Assembly (NCBI RefSeq): GCF_008831265.1
Contig: NZ_VTTH01000002.1
Span: 682,001-746,000, forward strand
Length of the DNA stretch: 64,000 nucleotides
DNA from: Lacisediminimonas profundi
GTDB taxonomy: Bacteria; Pseudomonadota; Gammaproteobacteria; Burkholderiales; Burkholderiaceae_D
Direction of reading: 5' to 3'
Shown: piece by piece, positions 24,344 to 33,037 of the stretch
Numbering within the stretch: the first letter of the stretch is position 1
Layout of the letters: each line of letters starts with the position of its first letter
Translations under genes and position numbers: made by a program
The notes under the pieces: model-generated
Told to the model about the DNA's origin: nothing
The model's database searches: none
What the model saw: the letters and a program-made list of their open reading frames with translations, nothing else

Positions 24344-25168
24344 TCAAGTGCGATGTTTTCCCCTGCGAAGATAGATCACGTAGTACACGAATCCGACTAA
24401 CATGCTTCCGCCGAGGACGTTTCCCAATACGACCGCAATCATGTTTTTCAAGACACCAAGCCAGGTGATGGCGTGCGCTGCTTGGGAGGGATCGAGTTCT
24501 TGCAAAACCATCGCAATCGAGAGCAGGTACATATTTGCCACGCTGTGCTCGAAACCTGCCGCCGCGAACGCAGAGATTGGAAACACGATCGCGACGACCT
24601 TGTCGATCACGCTGTGACCGGCCATTGCCATCCAGATGGCAAGACAGACTAGAGAATTGCAGAGCACGCCACGGAAGAAAGCGGTCCAGAAGGGCAGGGA
24701 GATTTTAGCCGCTGCTATCTTCAAATACTCCTGCGCTATCGCTCCATCGTTCATCTCCGCATGGCGAGAAAGATAAACCAGCAGCACCAGTCCCAGCGAC
24801 CCGGCAAGGTTCCCGACAAATACGATCGTCCAGTTCACCAACAGGCCGCGCGTGGAAATTTTCCCGGCGGCCCGCGCCATGACGAGAAGGTTGTTCCCCG
24901 TGAAAAGCTCGGCACCAGCAATCACGACCAAAATCAACCCAAGCGAGAATGCGATACCGCCGAGGACCTGTTTTGTGGCGAAACTCAGGGATGCGTCGGA
25001 CCGGATCAATACGAAATAGAGTGCCCCCAAACCGATGAACGCGCCGGCCAGAACACTCAACATGAGCAAGGACAGAATCGGCAGACGGTCTTTGGCAACA
25101 CCTGCCATCTCCACCCGCTTCGCAATCTGTTGAGGAGAGTAGGCATCGAAGCCAGACAGCTCTGACAT
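24344..25168 (-). CDS. Formate/nitrite transporter family protein (FNT)
   Basis: Pentameric channel-type membrane protein of 274 residues that would move formate, nitrite or a related small anion. Family marks are GAELFTGNNLLV (about 85-96), CNSLVCLAIWMA and the central histidine motif GFEHSVANMYL, plus six hydrophobic segments. Start ATG at 25168 has GGGGAG eight bases upstream. It sits between tmk and holB, where no such gene belongs. Two 60-base samples counted by eye are about 48% and 52% GC, against about 70% in a tmk sample. With the flanking repeats this points to horizontal acquisition. The substrate is not determined by sequence alone. Confidence 0.9.
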   Translation of the reverse strand: MSELSGFDAYSPQQIAKRVEMAGVAKDRLPILSLLMLSVLAGAFIGLGALYFVLIRSDASLSFATKQVLGGIAFSLGLILVVIAGAELFTGNNLLVMARAAGKISTRGLLVNWTIVFVGNLAGSLGLVLLVYLSRHAEMNDGAIAQEYLKIAAAKISLPFWTAFFRGVLCNSLVCLAIWMAMAGHSVIDKVVAIVFPISAFAAAGFEHSVANMYLLSIAMVLQELDPSQAAHAITWLGVLKNMIAVVLGNVLGGSMLVGFVYYVIYLRRGKHRT

Positions 25169-25191
25169 ATGTGTTGCTCCCCAAGATCACC

Positions 25192-25213
25192 GGATTTGGG
25201 GTCAGGTCTTGAC
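25192..25213. repeat. Right copy of the 22-bp direct repeat
   Basis: Begins GGATTTGGGGTCAGGTCTTG; one mismatch to the copy at 24266-24287. Within it and just beyond, GGGGTC and GACCCC (25198-25216) form a small hairpin with a seven-base loop. It lies between the tmk stop (25226) and the transporter start (25168). Confidence 0.8.
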
Positions 25214-25225
25214 CCCGCCTTGTCG

Positions 25226-25834
25226 TTACAGCGTCGCCAGGATCTCGTCCAGCCGGGCATGCGTTTGCTCAAGCGAACGGGTCGAGTCGATGACGCGGAA
25301 GCGGGTCGGGAATTCCGCGGCGCGCTGCAAATAGGCCGCGCGCGTTGCGGCAAAGAATTCAGCTTTTTCCTGCTCGAACCGGTCCAGGTCACGGGTGGCA
25401 TCGAGCCGCGCCCGCGCCACTTCCAGCGGCACATCGAACAACAGGGTCAGGTCGGGCTGCAGATGCGGATGCACCCATTGCTCCAGCGCGCGCAACTTGT
25501 CGAACGGCAGCTTGCGCCCGCCCCCCTGGTACGCAAAGCTGGCATCGGTGAAGCGGTCCGAAATCACCCATTCACCACGCGCCAGCGCTGGCTCGATCAA
25601 TTGCGCAAGATGCTCGCGGCGGGCGGCAAACATCAACAGGGTTTCTGTTTCCAGATGCATTTTTTCGTGCAGCAGCAGCTCGCGCAGCCGCTCGCCGAGC
25701 GCCGTTCCGCCCGGCTCACGGGTAGTGACCACGGTCAACCCGCGCTGCCGCAGCCGTTCGGCCACGAATCCGATGTGGGTCGACTTGCCCGCGCCGTCGA
25801 TACCTTCGAATGTGATGAATTGTCCGGTCGTCAT
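25226..25834 (-). CDS. tmk: Thymidylate kinase
   Basis: Phosphorylates dTMP to dTDP. The 202-residue protein has the P-loop [10 protein letters not shown] (residues 8-17), the [11 protein letters not shown] motif, the DRF motif in [17 protein letters not shown] and a lid region. The ATG at 25834 gives the usual [11 protein letters not shown] start. A GTG at 25861 overlapping the mltG stop is an alternative adding nine residues. Gene order mltG-tmk is typical; the next expected gene, holB, is displaced by the inserted transporter cassette. Confidence 0.95.
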   Translation of the reverse strand: MTTGQFITFEGIDGAGKSTHIGFVAERLRQRGLTVVTTREPGGTALGERLRELLLHEKMHLETETLLMFAARREHLAQLIEPALARGEWVISDRFTDASFAYQGGGRKLPFDKLRALEQWVHPHLQPDLTLLFDVPLEVARARLDATRDLDRFEQEKAEFFAATRAAYLQRAAEFPTRFRVIDSTRSLEQTHARLDEILATL

Positions 25835-25857
25835 TTTTGCCTGTTGCTGCCCGCTGC

Positions 25858-26859
25858 TCACTTCCCGCCGCGCTGGTACTTGTTGACGGCGCGGTTGTGG
25901 TCATCGAGATTGTTGGAGAAATGGCTGCTGCCGTTGCCGCGGGCGACGAAATACAGCACGTCGGTTTGCGCCGGGTTCAGCGCTGCCCTCAGCGAAGCAG
26001 CGCCCGGCAACGCGATCGGCGTCGGCGGCAAGCCCTTGCGAGTATAAGTGTTATAGGGGGTATCGGCCTGCAAATCGCGCTTGCGCAGGTTGCCGTCGAA
26101 CTGGGGCCCGATGCCATAGATGACGGTCGGATCGGTCTGCAGCCGCATGCCGATCCGCAGCCGGTTTACGAACACCGCCGCGACCAGTTCGCGATCGGCG
26201 TGCACGCCGGTCTCCTTCTCGACGATGGAGGCCATCACCAGCGCCTCGTAAGGCGTCTTGTACGGCAGCCCTGATGCGCGCCGCTCCCAGGCTTCGTTGA
26301 GCCGTTTGATCATCATGGCGTGCGCCTGCCGATACACCAGCAGGTCGCTCGCGCCCTTTCCGAACAGATAGGTATCCGGAAAGAACAGGCCCTCGGGACC
26401 CTTGAATCCAGGCGAAGCTCCAGGCGAAATCCTTGCCATCAGCTCGGCATCGGACAGGCTTGCGGTGTCATGACCGAGCGACTTGTGCTGGTTGATCGCC
26501 TGCCGCATCTGGGCGAAAGTCCAGCCTTCGATCACCGTCAGCGCGTGTTGCGCGAATTCACCCCGCACCAGTTGCTCGACCAGCCGTTCCGGCGTGGTGC
26601 CGCCCTCGATCTCGTAACTGCCGGCCTTGATCCGCTCACTTTTTCCGGTCACCCGCGCCAGCAACTCCAGCAACAGGGGCTGGACCGGCACGCCGGCAGA
26701 CGCAATCTGCCCGGCCGCGCTGCGCACGCCGCTGCCCGGCCTGATGGTGAAGTCGACCGGCGCATGACCGGCAGCGAGAATCGGGGTGCGGGACCAGAGC
26801 AGGAAACCGCCGCTGCCAAGCAGGGCGATGGATAACAGCAAGACAAGGAATTTTTTCAA
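25858..26859 (-). CDS. mltG: Endolytic murein transglycosylase MltG (YceG)
   Basis: Inner-membrane enzyme that cuts nascent glycan strands, 333 residues. One N-terminal membrane helix (about 4-22) anchors a periplasmic LysM-like region (about 35-100) and the YceG catalytic domain with the glutamate in [11 protein letters not shown]. Other family marks are [22 protein letters not shown] and [18 protein letters not shown]. The best start is a TTG at 26859, just before the membrane helix; no ATG fits. It is divergent from ygfZ and followed by tmk, the standard order in this group. Confidence 0.94.
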   Translation of the reverse strand: MKKFLVLLLSIALLGSGGFLLWSRTPILAAGHAPVDFTIRPGSGVRSAAGQIASAGVPVQPLLLELLARVTGKSERIKAGSYEIEGGTTPERLVEQLVRGEFAQHALTVIEGWTFAQMRQAINQHKSLGHDTASLSDAELMARISPGASPGFKGPEGLFFPDTYLFGKGASDLLVYRQAHAMMIKRLNEAWERRASGLPYKTPYEALVMASIVEKETGVHADRELVAAVFVNRLRIGMRLQTDPTVIYGIGPQFDGNLRKRDLQADTPYNTYTRKGLPPTPIALPGAASLRAALNPAQTDVLYFVARGNGSSHFSNNLDDHNRAVNKYQRGGK

Positions 26860-26997
26860 CCCGGAGAACCTGTATCAATCTGGCGACGCAAAAAACAGCC
26901 TTTCGAAGGCGAAAACATGGCGTCCTGACGCAATTTTGCGGGGCCACTATAATCGACGCGTACCAATGATAGCGGAAACCGCACACACCCCAATTCT

Positions 26998-28038
26998 ATG
27001 ACCGCATTGACAAGCCCCTGGTTGCAATTCCTGCGCGAGCATGGCGTCGCTGGCGACGGCGACTCGCCGTCGCCGGACGCGGCAAAGGGCGATAACTTCA
27101 TTGCGCCACTGACGCACCTGGGAATGATCGCCGCCAGCGGCGACGACGCCGCGCACTTCCTGCATGCGCAACTGACCAACGACATCGAACACCTGCCGCC
27201 GGATCAGGCGCGGCTGGCCGGCTATTGCAGCGCCAAGGGGCGAATGCTGGCCAGCATGCTGGCTTGGCGTGACGGCGACGCGATCATGCTGCAGCTGCCG
27301 AGGGAAATACTGGCGCCGGTGCAAAAGCGCCTGCAGATGTATGTGTTGCGCTCGAAGGTAAAGCTGGCCGACGCCAGCGACTCGCAGGTCGCCGTCGGCG
27401 TTGTCGGCCGCGATGCTGGCGCCAAGCTTGCCACCCTGCTGGGAGTCGCCTTGCCGTCAGCCGAATACGAAAAATCTGCGCACGGCGGCCATGCGCTGAT
27501 CCGTGTCCCCGATGCCGCGGGCATCCCCCGTTACCAGTGGCTGGCCGATGCCGCATCCGCGATGCAGGTCTGGCCGCAACTGTCGCTGGCCGTGCCAGCC
27601 GCCGGAAGCAGTCAGTGGCGGCGCACCGAAATCGAAGCCGGCATACCGGTAATCGTGCAAGCCACGCAGGAAAAATTCGTACCGCAAATGATCAATTTCG
27701 AGCTGGTCGGCGGCGTCAATTTCCGCAAAGGCTGCTATCCCGGCCAGGAAATTGTGGCGCGCAGCCAGTACCTCGGCAAGCTCAAGCGGCGCATGCTGCC
27801 CGCTGAAGTCGATACCGTCCAGGCAGGCCCCGGCACTGAAATCTACGCCAGCACCGATCCGGACCAGCCGTGCGGGCAGATCGTCAACGCCGAACCCGCT
27901 GGAGCAGGACGCAGCCTGTGCCTGGTCGAACTGAAAACAGCCGTGTTGCAAGATGGCGCCACGCTGCACCTGGGCTCGGCCGGCGGACCGGCGCTGCGCA
28001 TGCTGCCCCTCCCCTACCCACTGACCGAAACTGACTGA
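26998..28038 (+). CDS. ygfZ: Folate-binding Fe-S cluster repair protein YgfZ
   Basis: Tetrahydrofolate-dependent protein that helps maintain Fe-S enzymes, 346 residues. The hallmark KGCYPGQEIVAR with the functional cysteine lies near residue 244. The N-terminal GCV_T-like domain shows HAQLTNDIEHL and GYCSAKGRMLA. The C-terminal barrel region ends about residue 340. It is transcribed away from mltG across a 138-base gap. Its stop overlaps the next ATG by one base (TGATG), so the DUF4936 gene is coupled to it. Confidence 0.94.
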   Translation: MTALTSPWLQFLREHGVAGDGDSPSPDAAKGDNFIAPLTHLGMIAASGDDAAHFLHAQLTNDIEHLPPDQARLAGYCSAKGRMLASMLAWRDGDAIMLQLPREILAPVQKRLQMYVLRSKVKLADASDSQVAVGVVGRDAGAKLATLLGVALPSAEYEKSAHGGHALIRVPDAAGIPRYQWLADAASAMQVWPQLSLAVPAAGSSQWRRTEIEAGIPVIVQATQEKFVPQMINFELVGGVNFRKGCYPGQEIVARSQYLGKLKRRMLPAEVDTVQAGPGTEIYASTDPDQPCGQIVNAEPAGAGRSLCLVELKTAVLQDGATLHLGSAGGPALRMLPLPYPLTETD

Positions 28039-28325
28039 TGGATCTCTACGTCTATTACCGCGTGCGCAGCGAGGCCGCGCCGGCACTGCACCCGCTCGTG
28101 CTGGCCATGCAAGCGAAGCTGGCGGAACAATCCGGGGTATCGACCGGACTGAAGCGGCGCCCCGGCGAGTCCAACGGCGAGCAGACATGGATGGAAGTCT
28201 ATCCATCGACCCCGCCCGGCTTTGCAGAAGTGCTGCAGCAAGCAGTGGACGCTGCCGGTCTTGCCGGGCACATTTCCGGCGCGCGCCATACAGAAGTCTT
28301 TACCGATATCTCGACATGTGCCTGA
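28038..28325 (+). CDS. DUF4936 family protein
   Basis: Small protein of 95 residues starting MDLYVYYRVRSEAAPALH and containing the WMEVYPSTPPGF segment, which I recognise as the DUF4936 pattern. Its function is unknown. The family commonly sits between ygfZ and an NRDE-type gene in betaproteobacteria, exactly as here. The start overlaps the ygfZ stop by one base and the end overlaps the next gene by ten bases. No membrane segment or metal motif is visible. Confidence 0.85.
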   Translation: MDLYVYYRVRSEAAPALHPLVLAMQAKLAEQSGVSTGLKRRPGESNGEQTWMEVYPSTPPGFAEVLQQAVDAAGLAGHISGARHTEVFTDISTCA

Positions 28326-29053
28326 TCGTATTTGCCTGGCAACTGGTACCTGGCGCGCCGCTGGTGGCGGCCGCGAACCGTGATGAATTCTACGACCGCC
28401 CGGCCAGCCCGGCGGCATGGTGGGAAGACCATCCGGAAATTTACGCCGGACGCGACCTGCAGGCCGGCGGCACATGGTTAGGCATCACCCGCAGTGGCCG
28501 CTTTGCAGCCTTGACCAACATCCGCAATCCGGCCGACAAGCGCATCGACGCACCGAGCCGCGGTTCACTTGCGACCGATTTCCTGAATGGCGTGACGACG
28601 GCCGAACGCTATGTGCAACAACTTCAGGAATGCGCCGACCATTACAACGGCTTCAACCTGCTGGTCGGCGACCGCGAGCAACTGGTGTGGTATTCCAACC
28701 GAGCGCAGCACGACGAGCGCAACGGCCGTGCGCTGGCGCCCGGCCTGTATGGCCTGTCCAACGCCCTGCTCGATACGCCCTGGCCGAAGGTAGTGCGCAC
28801 CAAGGCGCAATTTGCCAGCCTGTTGTGCCAGCGCGCGCCGGAGGAAGCGTTTTTTGAAATGCTGTCAGACACCACAGTCGCATCCGACTGCAGGCTGCCG
28901 AAGACCGGCGTCGATATCGAGACTGAGCGCTGGCTGTCGCCGGTGCTGATTCGTTCGCCGTCATACGGCACGCGAGTCTCGACGATGGTGACAGTTCGTG
29001 GAGATGGGAGCGCGGTGCTGTTGGAGAAGCAGGTCGCTGCAAGCGAGGGCTGA
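28316..29053 (+). CDS. NRDE family protein (TANGO2-like)
   Basis: Protein of 245 residues named for its NRDE motif: residues 1-27 run MCLIVFAWQL...AANRDEFYDRP. An N-terminal nucleophile-type cysteine follows the start methionine, and GGTWLGITRSGRFAALTN is the second conserved block. The eukaryotic relative TANGO2 is linked to heme and lipid handling; the bacterial role is unclear. The start is set by the Met-Cys N-terminus, ten bases inside the DUF4936 gene. A GC-rich hairpin follows the stop. Confidence 0.9.
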   Translation: MCLIVFAWQLVPGAPLVAAANRDEFYDRPASPAAWWEDHPEIYAGRDLQAGGTWLGITRSGRFAALTNIRNPADKRIDAPSRGSLATDFLNGVTTAERYVQQLQECADHYNGFNLLVGDREQLVWYSNRAQHDERNGRALAPGLYGLSNALLDTPWPKVVRTKAQFASLLCQRAPEEAFFEMLSDTTVASDCRLPKTGVDIETERWLSPVLIRSPSYGTRVSTMVTVRGDGSAVLLEKQVAASEG

Positions 29054-29066
29054 TGGCAGGACGGTG

Positions 29067-29082
29067 GCCCGCCGGGGCGGGC
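29067..29082. terminator. Possible terminator hairpin between convergent genes
   Basis: GCCCGCC and GGCGGGC are a perfect 7-bp GC-rich inverted repeat with almost no loop. It starts 14 bases after the NRDE stop. No T-tract follows, so it is at best a weak or Rho-assisted terminator. Confidence 0.35.
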
Positions 29083-29212
29083 TCCCGGCCTGGCCTGTAA
29101 ATCAAATGAAACAACACCCGCCACAACCACCACAGCCACCACAACCACCATCAATCGGAAGCCCCTGGCGTTTCAACAGGCAACGCTGAAGAAAGCGCGA
29201 GAAAGCGCGAAC

Positions 29213-29563
29213 CTAGCGACTGCGATGCGTACTGTAGCTCCAGGGCGACACCTGGAGCGGAAGGTGATGATTGACCCCCGCATCCGCTATGCCAAAACGC
29301 ACTGTGACGACATCCAGGAACGGTGGGTCTTCCTGGGCCATCCCCCGCGCTCGGAAGTAGGCAGCAACATCCAGATGCAGTTCATAAGTGCCGCTTGCCA
29401 GGTCAGCACCGGCAAGCAGCACATCGGTGTGGCCGTCGGCATTGGTGACGCCGCGCCGCAACTGCCGGCGCACACCGCCAGTAATGCTCTCAAGCTGAAA
29501 GCTCATGCCGACCGCCGGCAGGCCGTTTGCAGTATCCATCACTTGTGTACTCAGTGTTCCCAT
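29213..29563 (-). CDS. Transthyretin-like protein related to 5-hydroxyisourate hydrolase, active site altered
   Basis: A 116-residue protein with the transthyretin/HIUase fold: MGTLSTQVMDTANGLPA, YELHLDVAAYFRARG, PPFLDVVTVRFGI and HHLPLQVSPWSYST are all in family positions. True HIUases need His in STHVLD, Arg in DGR, a His in HYHVPL and the C-terminal YRGS. Here these read STQVMD, DGH, HHLPL and HRSR, so only one of four is kept. It is unlikely to hydrolyse hydroxyisourate. AGGGAG nine bases upstream supports the ATG at 29563. Its place next to guanine deaminase suggests descent from a purine-catabolic gene. Confidence 0.82.
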   Translation of the reverse strand: MGTLSTQVMDTANGLPAVGMSFQLESITGGVRRQLRRGVTNADGHTDVLLAGADLASGTYELHLDVAAYFRARGMAQEDPPFLDVVTVRFGIADAGVNHHLPLQVSPWSYSTHRSR

Positions 29564-29795
29564 GTGCACTCGCTCCCTGGTAATGGGGCAGCCGTGTACC
29601 GGCCACCCCTCGTTTGCAGCCCCGCAAAGCCAGGGGCTGCGTTGTCGCGCCAGCGACGGACAAGTCCGCCGCCGGCAAAATGCCGGTCGGATTGAACATG
29701 CGGCAAACCGCTCCCGCTCGCATCTTCCAGGCAGGACGCCGGCGGCTGCCGACTGGCCCGGGTCCTTGCGCACGAGATGGCCGTCGCGCTGGTGC

Positions 29796-31214
29796 TCACG
29801 ACGACCTTCCCGGTTCAATGTCCGGTTCAATGTCCGGTTCAATGTCCGGTTCAATGTCCGGTTCCATGCCCGATTTCATGTCTGGATCCTTGCCCGGCTC
29901 CATGCGCTGGTCCGAGCGGCGCCATTTCGCTTCCCCCATCACGTAGGTGGCTGAAATGGCACGGTCATCGCCCAGGGTCAGCCAGACGAACAGCTTTTCC
30001 TCGATCGTCGCAGCGCCCTTCATCCGGCGCGCGATCAGCGGCGTCGCGGCCGGGTCGAGCACGATGAAATCCGCCTCCTTGCCGGGGGCGAAGTTGCCGA
30101 TCTCGCCATCCAGCCCGAGGGCTGCGGCGCCAGCCAGCGTAGCCAGCCAAACGGCGCGCTGTGCCGGCAGCACATAGCCTTTCAGATGCGCGACCTGATA
30201 GGCGGCGGCGAGCGTGCGCAGCATGCTGAAGCTGGTCCCGCCGCCGACATCGGTACCGACACTGACCGGAACATTCAGATCCAGCGCGCGACCGAGGTCG
30301 AACAGGCCGCTTCCAAGAAACAAATTGGAGGTCGGGCTGAACGCCGCCACGGCGCCGGTTTGCGCCATCCGCTGGCGATCCTCGTCGTTGATATGCAGGC
30401 AGTGGGCATACACCGCGTGCGGCCGCAACAAACCATAGTGGTCGTAGACGTCGAGGTAGCTGCGGCTCCACGGAAACAGTGCCCGAACGGTGGCGACTTC
30501 AGCCTCGTTCTCGGCCATGTGGCTGTGGATGACCATGCCGGGCCAGGCCGCCGCCAGGGCAGCCGCCGCTTCCATCTGGGCCTCGCTCGAGGTAATCGCG
30601 AAGCGTGGCGTAATCGCATAACGAAGCCGGCCCACGCCATGCCAGCGTTCGATCAGACGCTTGCTGTCGTCATAGGAAGATTGCGCCGTATCGCGCAGGT
30701 ATTCCGGACAGTTCCGGTCCATCATGACCTTGCCTGCGACCATGCGCAGGCCGCGCCGTTGCGCGACCGCGAAGAATGCATCGACCGATTGCGGATGAAC
30801 CGTGCCGAATACCAATGCCGTCGTGGTGCCGTTGCGCAGCAGTTCGTCGCAAAAGAATTCGGCCACTTCGGTCGACCAGGCAGGATCCGCAAACTGGCGC
30901 TCGGCCGGGAATGTATAGCGATCCAGCCAGTCCATCAGGCCGTGGCCCGGCGACGCGATCACATCGGTCTGCGGATAGTGTGTATGGGTGTCGACGAAAC
31001 CCGGCAACACCAGCTTGCCGGAATGATCGTCCACCGGCGTGCCAGGCGCGGCCATTGCCTGCACCTCGCGCCAGGCGCCGCAACAGACTATCCGGCCGGC
31101 TTCGATCAGCAAGCCGCCATCGTCGAAATGCACGGTGGCGGCAGGCCTGGCGTCGCGCACGTCGCCGGGGTCGCCCAGGAAGTGCAGCACTTCGCCGCGT
31201 ATCAGTTGCGCCAT
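29796..31214 (-). CDS. guaD: Guanine deaminase
   Basis: Zinc aminohydrolase converting guanine to xanthine, 472 residues. The metal ligands appear in order: GFVDTHTHYPQTDVIASPG (HxH), HSHMAENEAEV, YAHCLHI and the aspartate in VGTDVGGGTSFS. The ATG at 31214 with GGGAG upstream starts the conserved MAQLIRGEVLHF. The last 30 residues are an acidic low-complexity tail of EPDI repeats, encoded by 12-bp repeats, and are not part of the enzyme fold. It diverges from the BMP importer operon, so imported nucleobases may be its substrate. Confidence 0.93.
   Translation of the reverse strand: MAQLIRGEVLHFLGDPGDVRDARPAATVHFDDGGLLIEAGRIVCCGAWREVQAMAAPGTPVDDHSGKLVLPGFVDTHTHYPQTDVIASPGHGLMDWLDRYTFPAERQFADPAWSTEVAEFFCDELLRNGTTTALVFGTVHPQSVDAFFAVAQRRGLRMVAGKVMMDRNCPEYLRDTAQSSYDDSKRLIERWHGVGRLRYAITPRFAITSSEAQMEAAAALAAAWPGMVIHSHMAENEAEVATVRALFPWSRSYLDVYDHYGLLRPHAVYAHCLHINDEDRQRMAQTGAVAAFSPTSNLFLGSGLFDLGRALDLNVPVSVGTDVGGGTSFSMLRTLAAAYQVAHLKGYVLPAQRAVWLATLAGAAALGLDGEIGNFAPGKEADFIVLDPAATPLIARRMKGAATIEEKLFVWLTLGDDRAISATYVMGEAKWRRSDQRMEPGKDPDMKSGMEPDIEPDIEPDIEPDIEPGRSS
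29812..29907 (-). repeat. 12-bp tandem repeats at the guanine deaminase C-terminus
   Basis: Four perfect copies of GGTTCAATGTCC (29812-29859) are followed by about four degenerate copies to 29907. On the minus strand they encode the acidic tail repeats EPDI, EPDM and similar. The unit is a multiple of three, so copy-number change only alters tail length. Confidence 0.9.
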
Positions 31215-31877
31215 GTTGACGTCATCTCCCGTTATGGACCTGCCCACGCCGCATTTGCGGCGAACTTGTACCTGGCGCATGAAAGCAATGGCAAAGCCAC
31301 CGATGCGCTGCGCTGGTAACCGCGATGATGGCGACGAGCCTTGACCCGAGACCACCAACGCTGATGATCAAAACCATACGCGCTACCACAGATCCAGCAC
31401 AACATTTTTCAAGCAGTTCGCGTCGAAAGCGTGCGCGTTTCGCGCACAACTTATTCACCCGTGGACAATCGATCCGATCGTCGAACGCTTGTGGCCTGGA
31501 AGCACTAAAAACCAGCGCATGCGAGCCTTGAAGCTCGTGCGCCGGATCGCTTCCGGTCACTGACCGGCTTCATCGCGGGGTCGATTCCGCGCAAGCTGAT
31601 GGACGCAAACCATGGGATCCAGACAGGTGCATGGTGCGCCAGCGCGGTGCGACATACGCCACCTCCCGGTGCCGGCCTGGCAATCAAGCTTGCCTGATAT
31701 CGGCAGGAAAGCACGCCGCCGCGGCGCCTCGAATACCTCGCCGTGAGAGTGAGAATCGCCCTCCCCATCCAGCCCGACTTTCCATCCGCTAACAGATGGC
31801 CCCAAACTTGCATACCAGTTGGCACACAAGATCATCGACGGCTCTGCCAAGCACTTTCAACCTGACTGGAGAACAGC
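31215..31877. other. Divergent intergenic region between guaD and the BMP importer operon
   Basis: At 663 bases this is the longest gene-free stretch in the window. It holds a 7-bp hairpin GTGCGCG-TTT-CGCGCAC at 31431-31447 and the dyad at 31807-31830. A minus-strand open frame at 31557-31850 shows no family similarity. No RNA gene is recognised. Both promoters must lie here. Confidence 0.55.
31807..31830. promoter_or_regulatory. Imperfect dyad upstream of the BMP importer operon
   Basis: Outer arms CTTG and CAAG and inner arms CCA and TGG are symmetrical around a central GT over 24 bases, beginning CTTGCATACCAGTTGGCACA. It ends 47 bases before the binding-protein ATG, a good operator position. 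GntR-type regulators of nucleobase catabolism use CTTGTATACAAG-like sites, so regulator binding is plausible but unproven. Confidence 0.4.
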
Positions 31878-32996
31878 ATGACTACGAAGCACTGGAATCG
31901 GCGTGACTGGATCAAGGGCGCAGGCGCGCTCGGCCTTGGATTGACGGCGGCATCCCGCGCGCCCTGGGCGATGGCGCAATCGACCATGACGGTCGGCTTC
32001 ATCTATGTCGGCCCCAGGGATGATTTCGGCTACAACCAGGCGCATGCGGAAGCCGCGGCACAGGTCAAGAAGATTGCCGGGGTCAAGGTAGTGGAGGAAG
32101 AGAGCGTTCCAGAGACCCAGGCGGTCCAGAAGAGCATGCAGGGCATGATTTCCCAGGACGGCGCGAAGCTCCTGTTCCCGACATCGTTCGGCTATTTCAA
32201 TCCGCACGTGATCAGCCTGGCAGTAAAGAATCCGTCCATTCGCTTCGCACATTGCGGCGGCCTCTGGAGCGAGGGCAAGCACCCGATGAACGCCGGCAGC
32301 TTCTTCGGCTATATCGACGAGGCGCAGTACCTTAATGGCGTGGTGGCGGGCCACTTGAGCAAGAGCAAGAAGCTCGGCTTCATCGCCGCCAAGCCGATTC
32401 CGCAGGTGCTGCGCAACATCAATGCTTTCACCATGGGTGCGCGCTCGGTCGATCCCAAAATCACCACTTCCGTGATTTTCACCGGCGACTGGTCACTGCC
32501 GGTGAAAGAGGCTGAGGCAACCAACAGCCTGGCCGACCAGGGCGTGGACGTATTCACCATGCACGTGGACGGTCCCAAGGTGATCGTCGAGACCGCAGCA
32601 AAGCGCGGCAAGATGGTTTGCGGCTATCACGCCAGCCAGGCCAAGCTTGCGCCCCAGGCCTACCTGACAGGTGCCGAGTGGAACTGGATCACGGCCTACA
32701 AGCAGATCATCGACGCTGCCAAGGCAGGCAAGCCGCATCCCAATTTCATCCGCGGCGGACTCAAGGAAGGTTTCGTCAAGACCTCGGCCTATGGTCCTGC
32801 CGTCCCGGAAGCCGCGCGCAAGAGCGCCGATGCGATCAAGGCGAAGATGCTGAAGGGCGGCTTCGACATATTCGCTGGCGAGCTCAAGGACAACACCGGC
32901 AAGGTCGTGATCCCGAAAGGCAAAAGCTACAGCCAGACGGCGATGGAACTGGAGAGCATGAACTACCTGGTCGAAGGCGTGATCGGCAAGGCCTGA
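31878..32996 (+). CDS. BMP family ABC transporter substrate-binding protein
   Basis: Periplasmic binding protein of the Bmp/PnrA family, 372 residues; the family binds nucleosides, purines or related ligands. The N-terminus has a twin-arginine-like signal (NRRDWIKGAGALGLGLTAAS) ending WAMAQ/S. The mature start TVGFIYVGPRDDFGYNQAH carries the family ligand loop, with FGYIDEAQYLNGVVAGHL further on. It is the first gene of an importer operon with two permeases and a double ATPase. Divergent guanine deaminase and two downstream amidohydrolases suggest a nitrogen-rich heterocycle or ureide as ligand. Confidence 0.92.
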   Translation: MTTKHWNRRDWIKGAGALGLGLTAASRAPWAMAQSTMTVGFIYVGPRDDFGYNQAHAEAAAQVKKIAGVKVVEEESVPETQAVQKSMQGMISQDGAKLLFPTSFGYFNPHVISLAVKNPSIRFAHCGGLWSEGKHPMNAGSFFGYIDEAQYLNGVVAGHLSKSKKLGFIAAKPIPQVLRNINAFTMGARSVDPKITTSVIFTGDWSLPVKEAEATNSLADQGVDVFTMHVDGPKVIVETAAKRGKMVCGYHASQAKLAPQAYLTGAEWNWITAYKQIIDAAKAGKPHPNFIRGGLKEGFVKTSAYGPAVPEAARKSADAIKAKMLKGGFDIFAGELKDNTGKVVIPKGKSYSQTAMELESMNYLVEGVIGKA

Positions 32997-33037
32997 TGGC
33001 GGCACGACCCTCCTGACTACTCGCCCAGGGACACTTC

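Noticed and set aside
31816-31835. TGGCAC resembling the -24 box of a sigma-54 promoter
   Set aside because: The matching -12 TTGC element at the required five-base spacing is absent.
31557-31850. A 97-codon minus-strand frame upstream of the BMP importer
   Set aside because: No recognised motif; its composition looks like random high-GC translation and it would cover the likely promoter.
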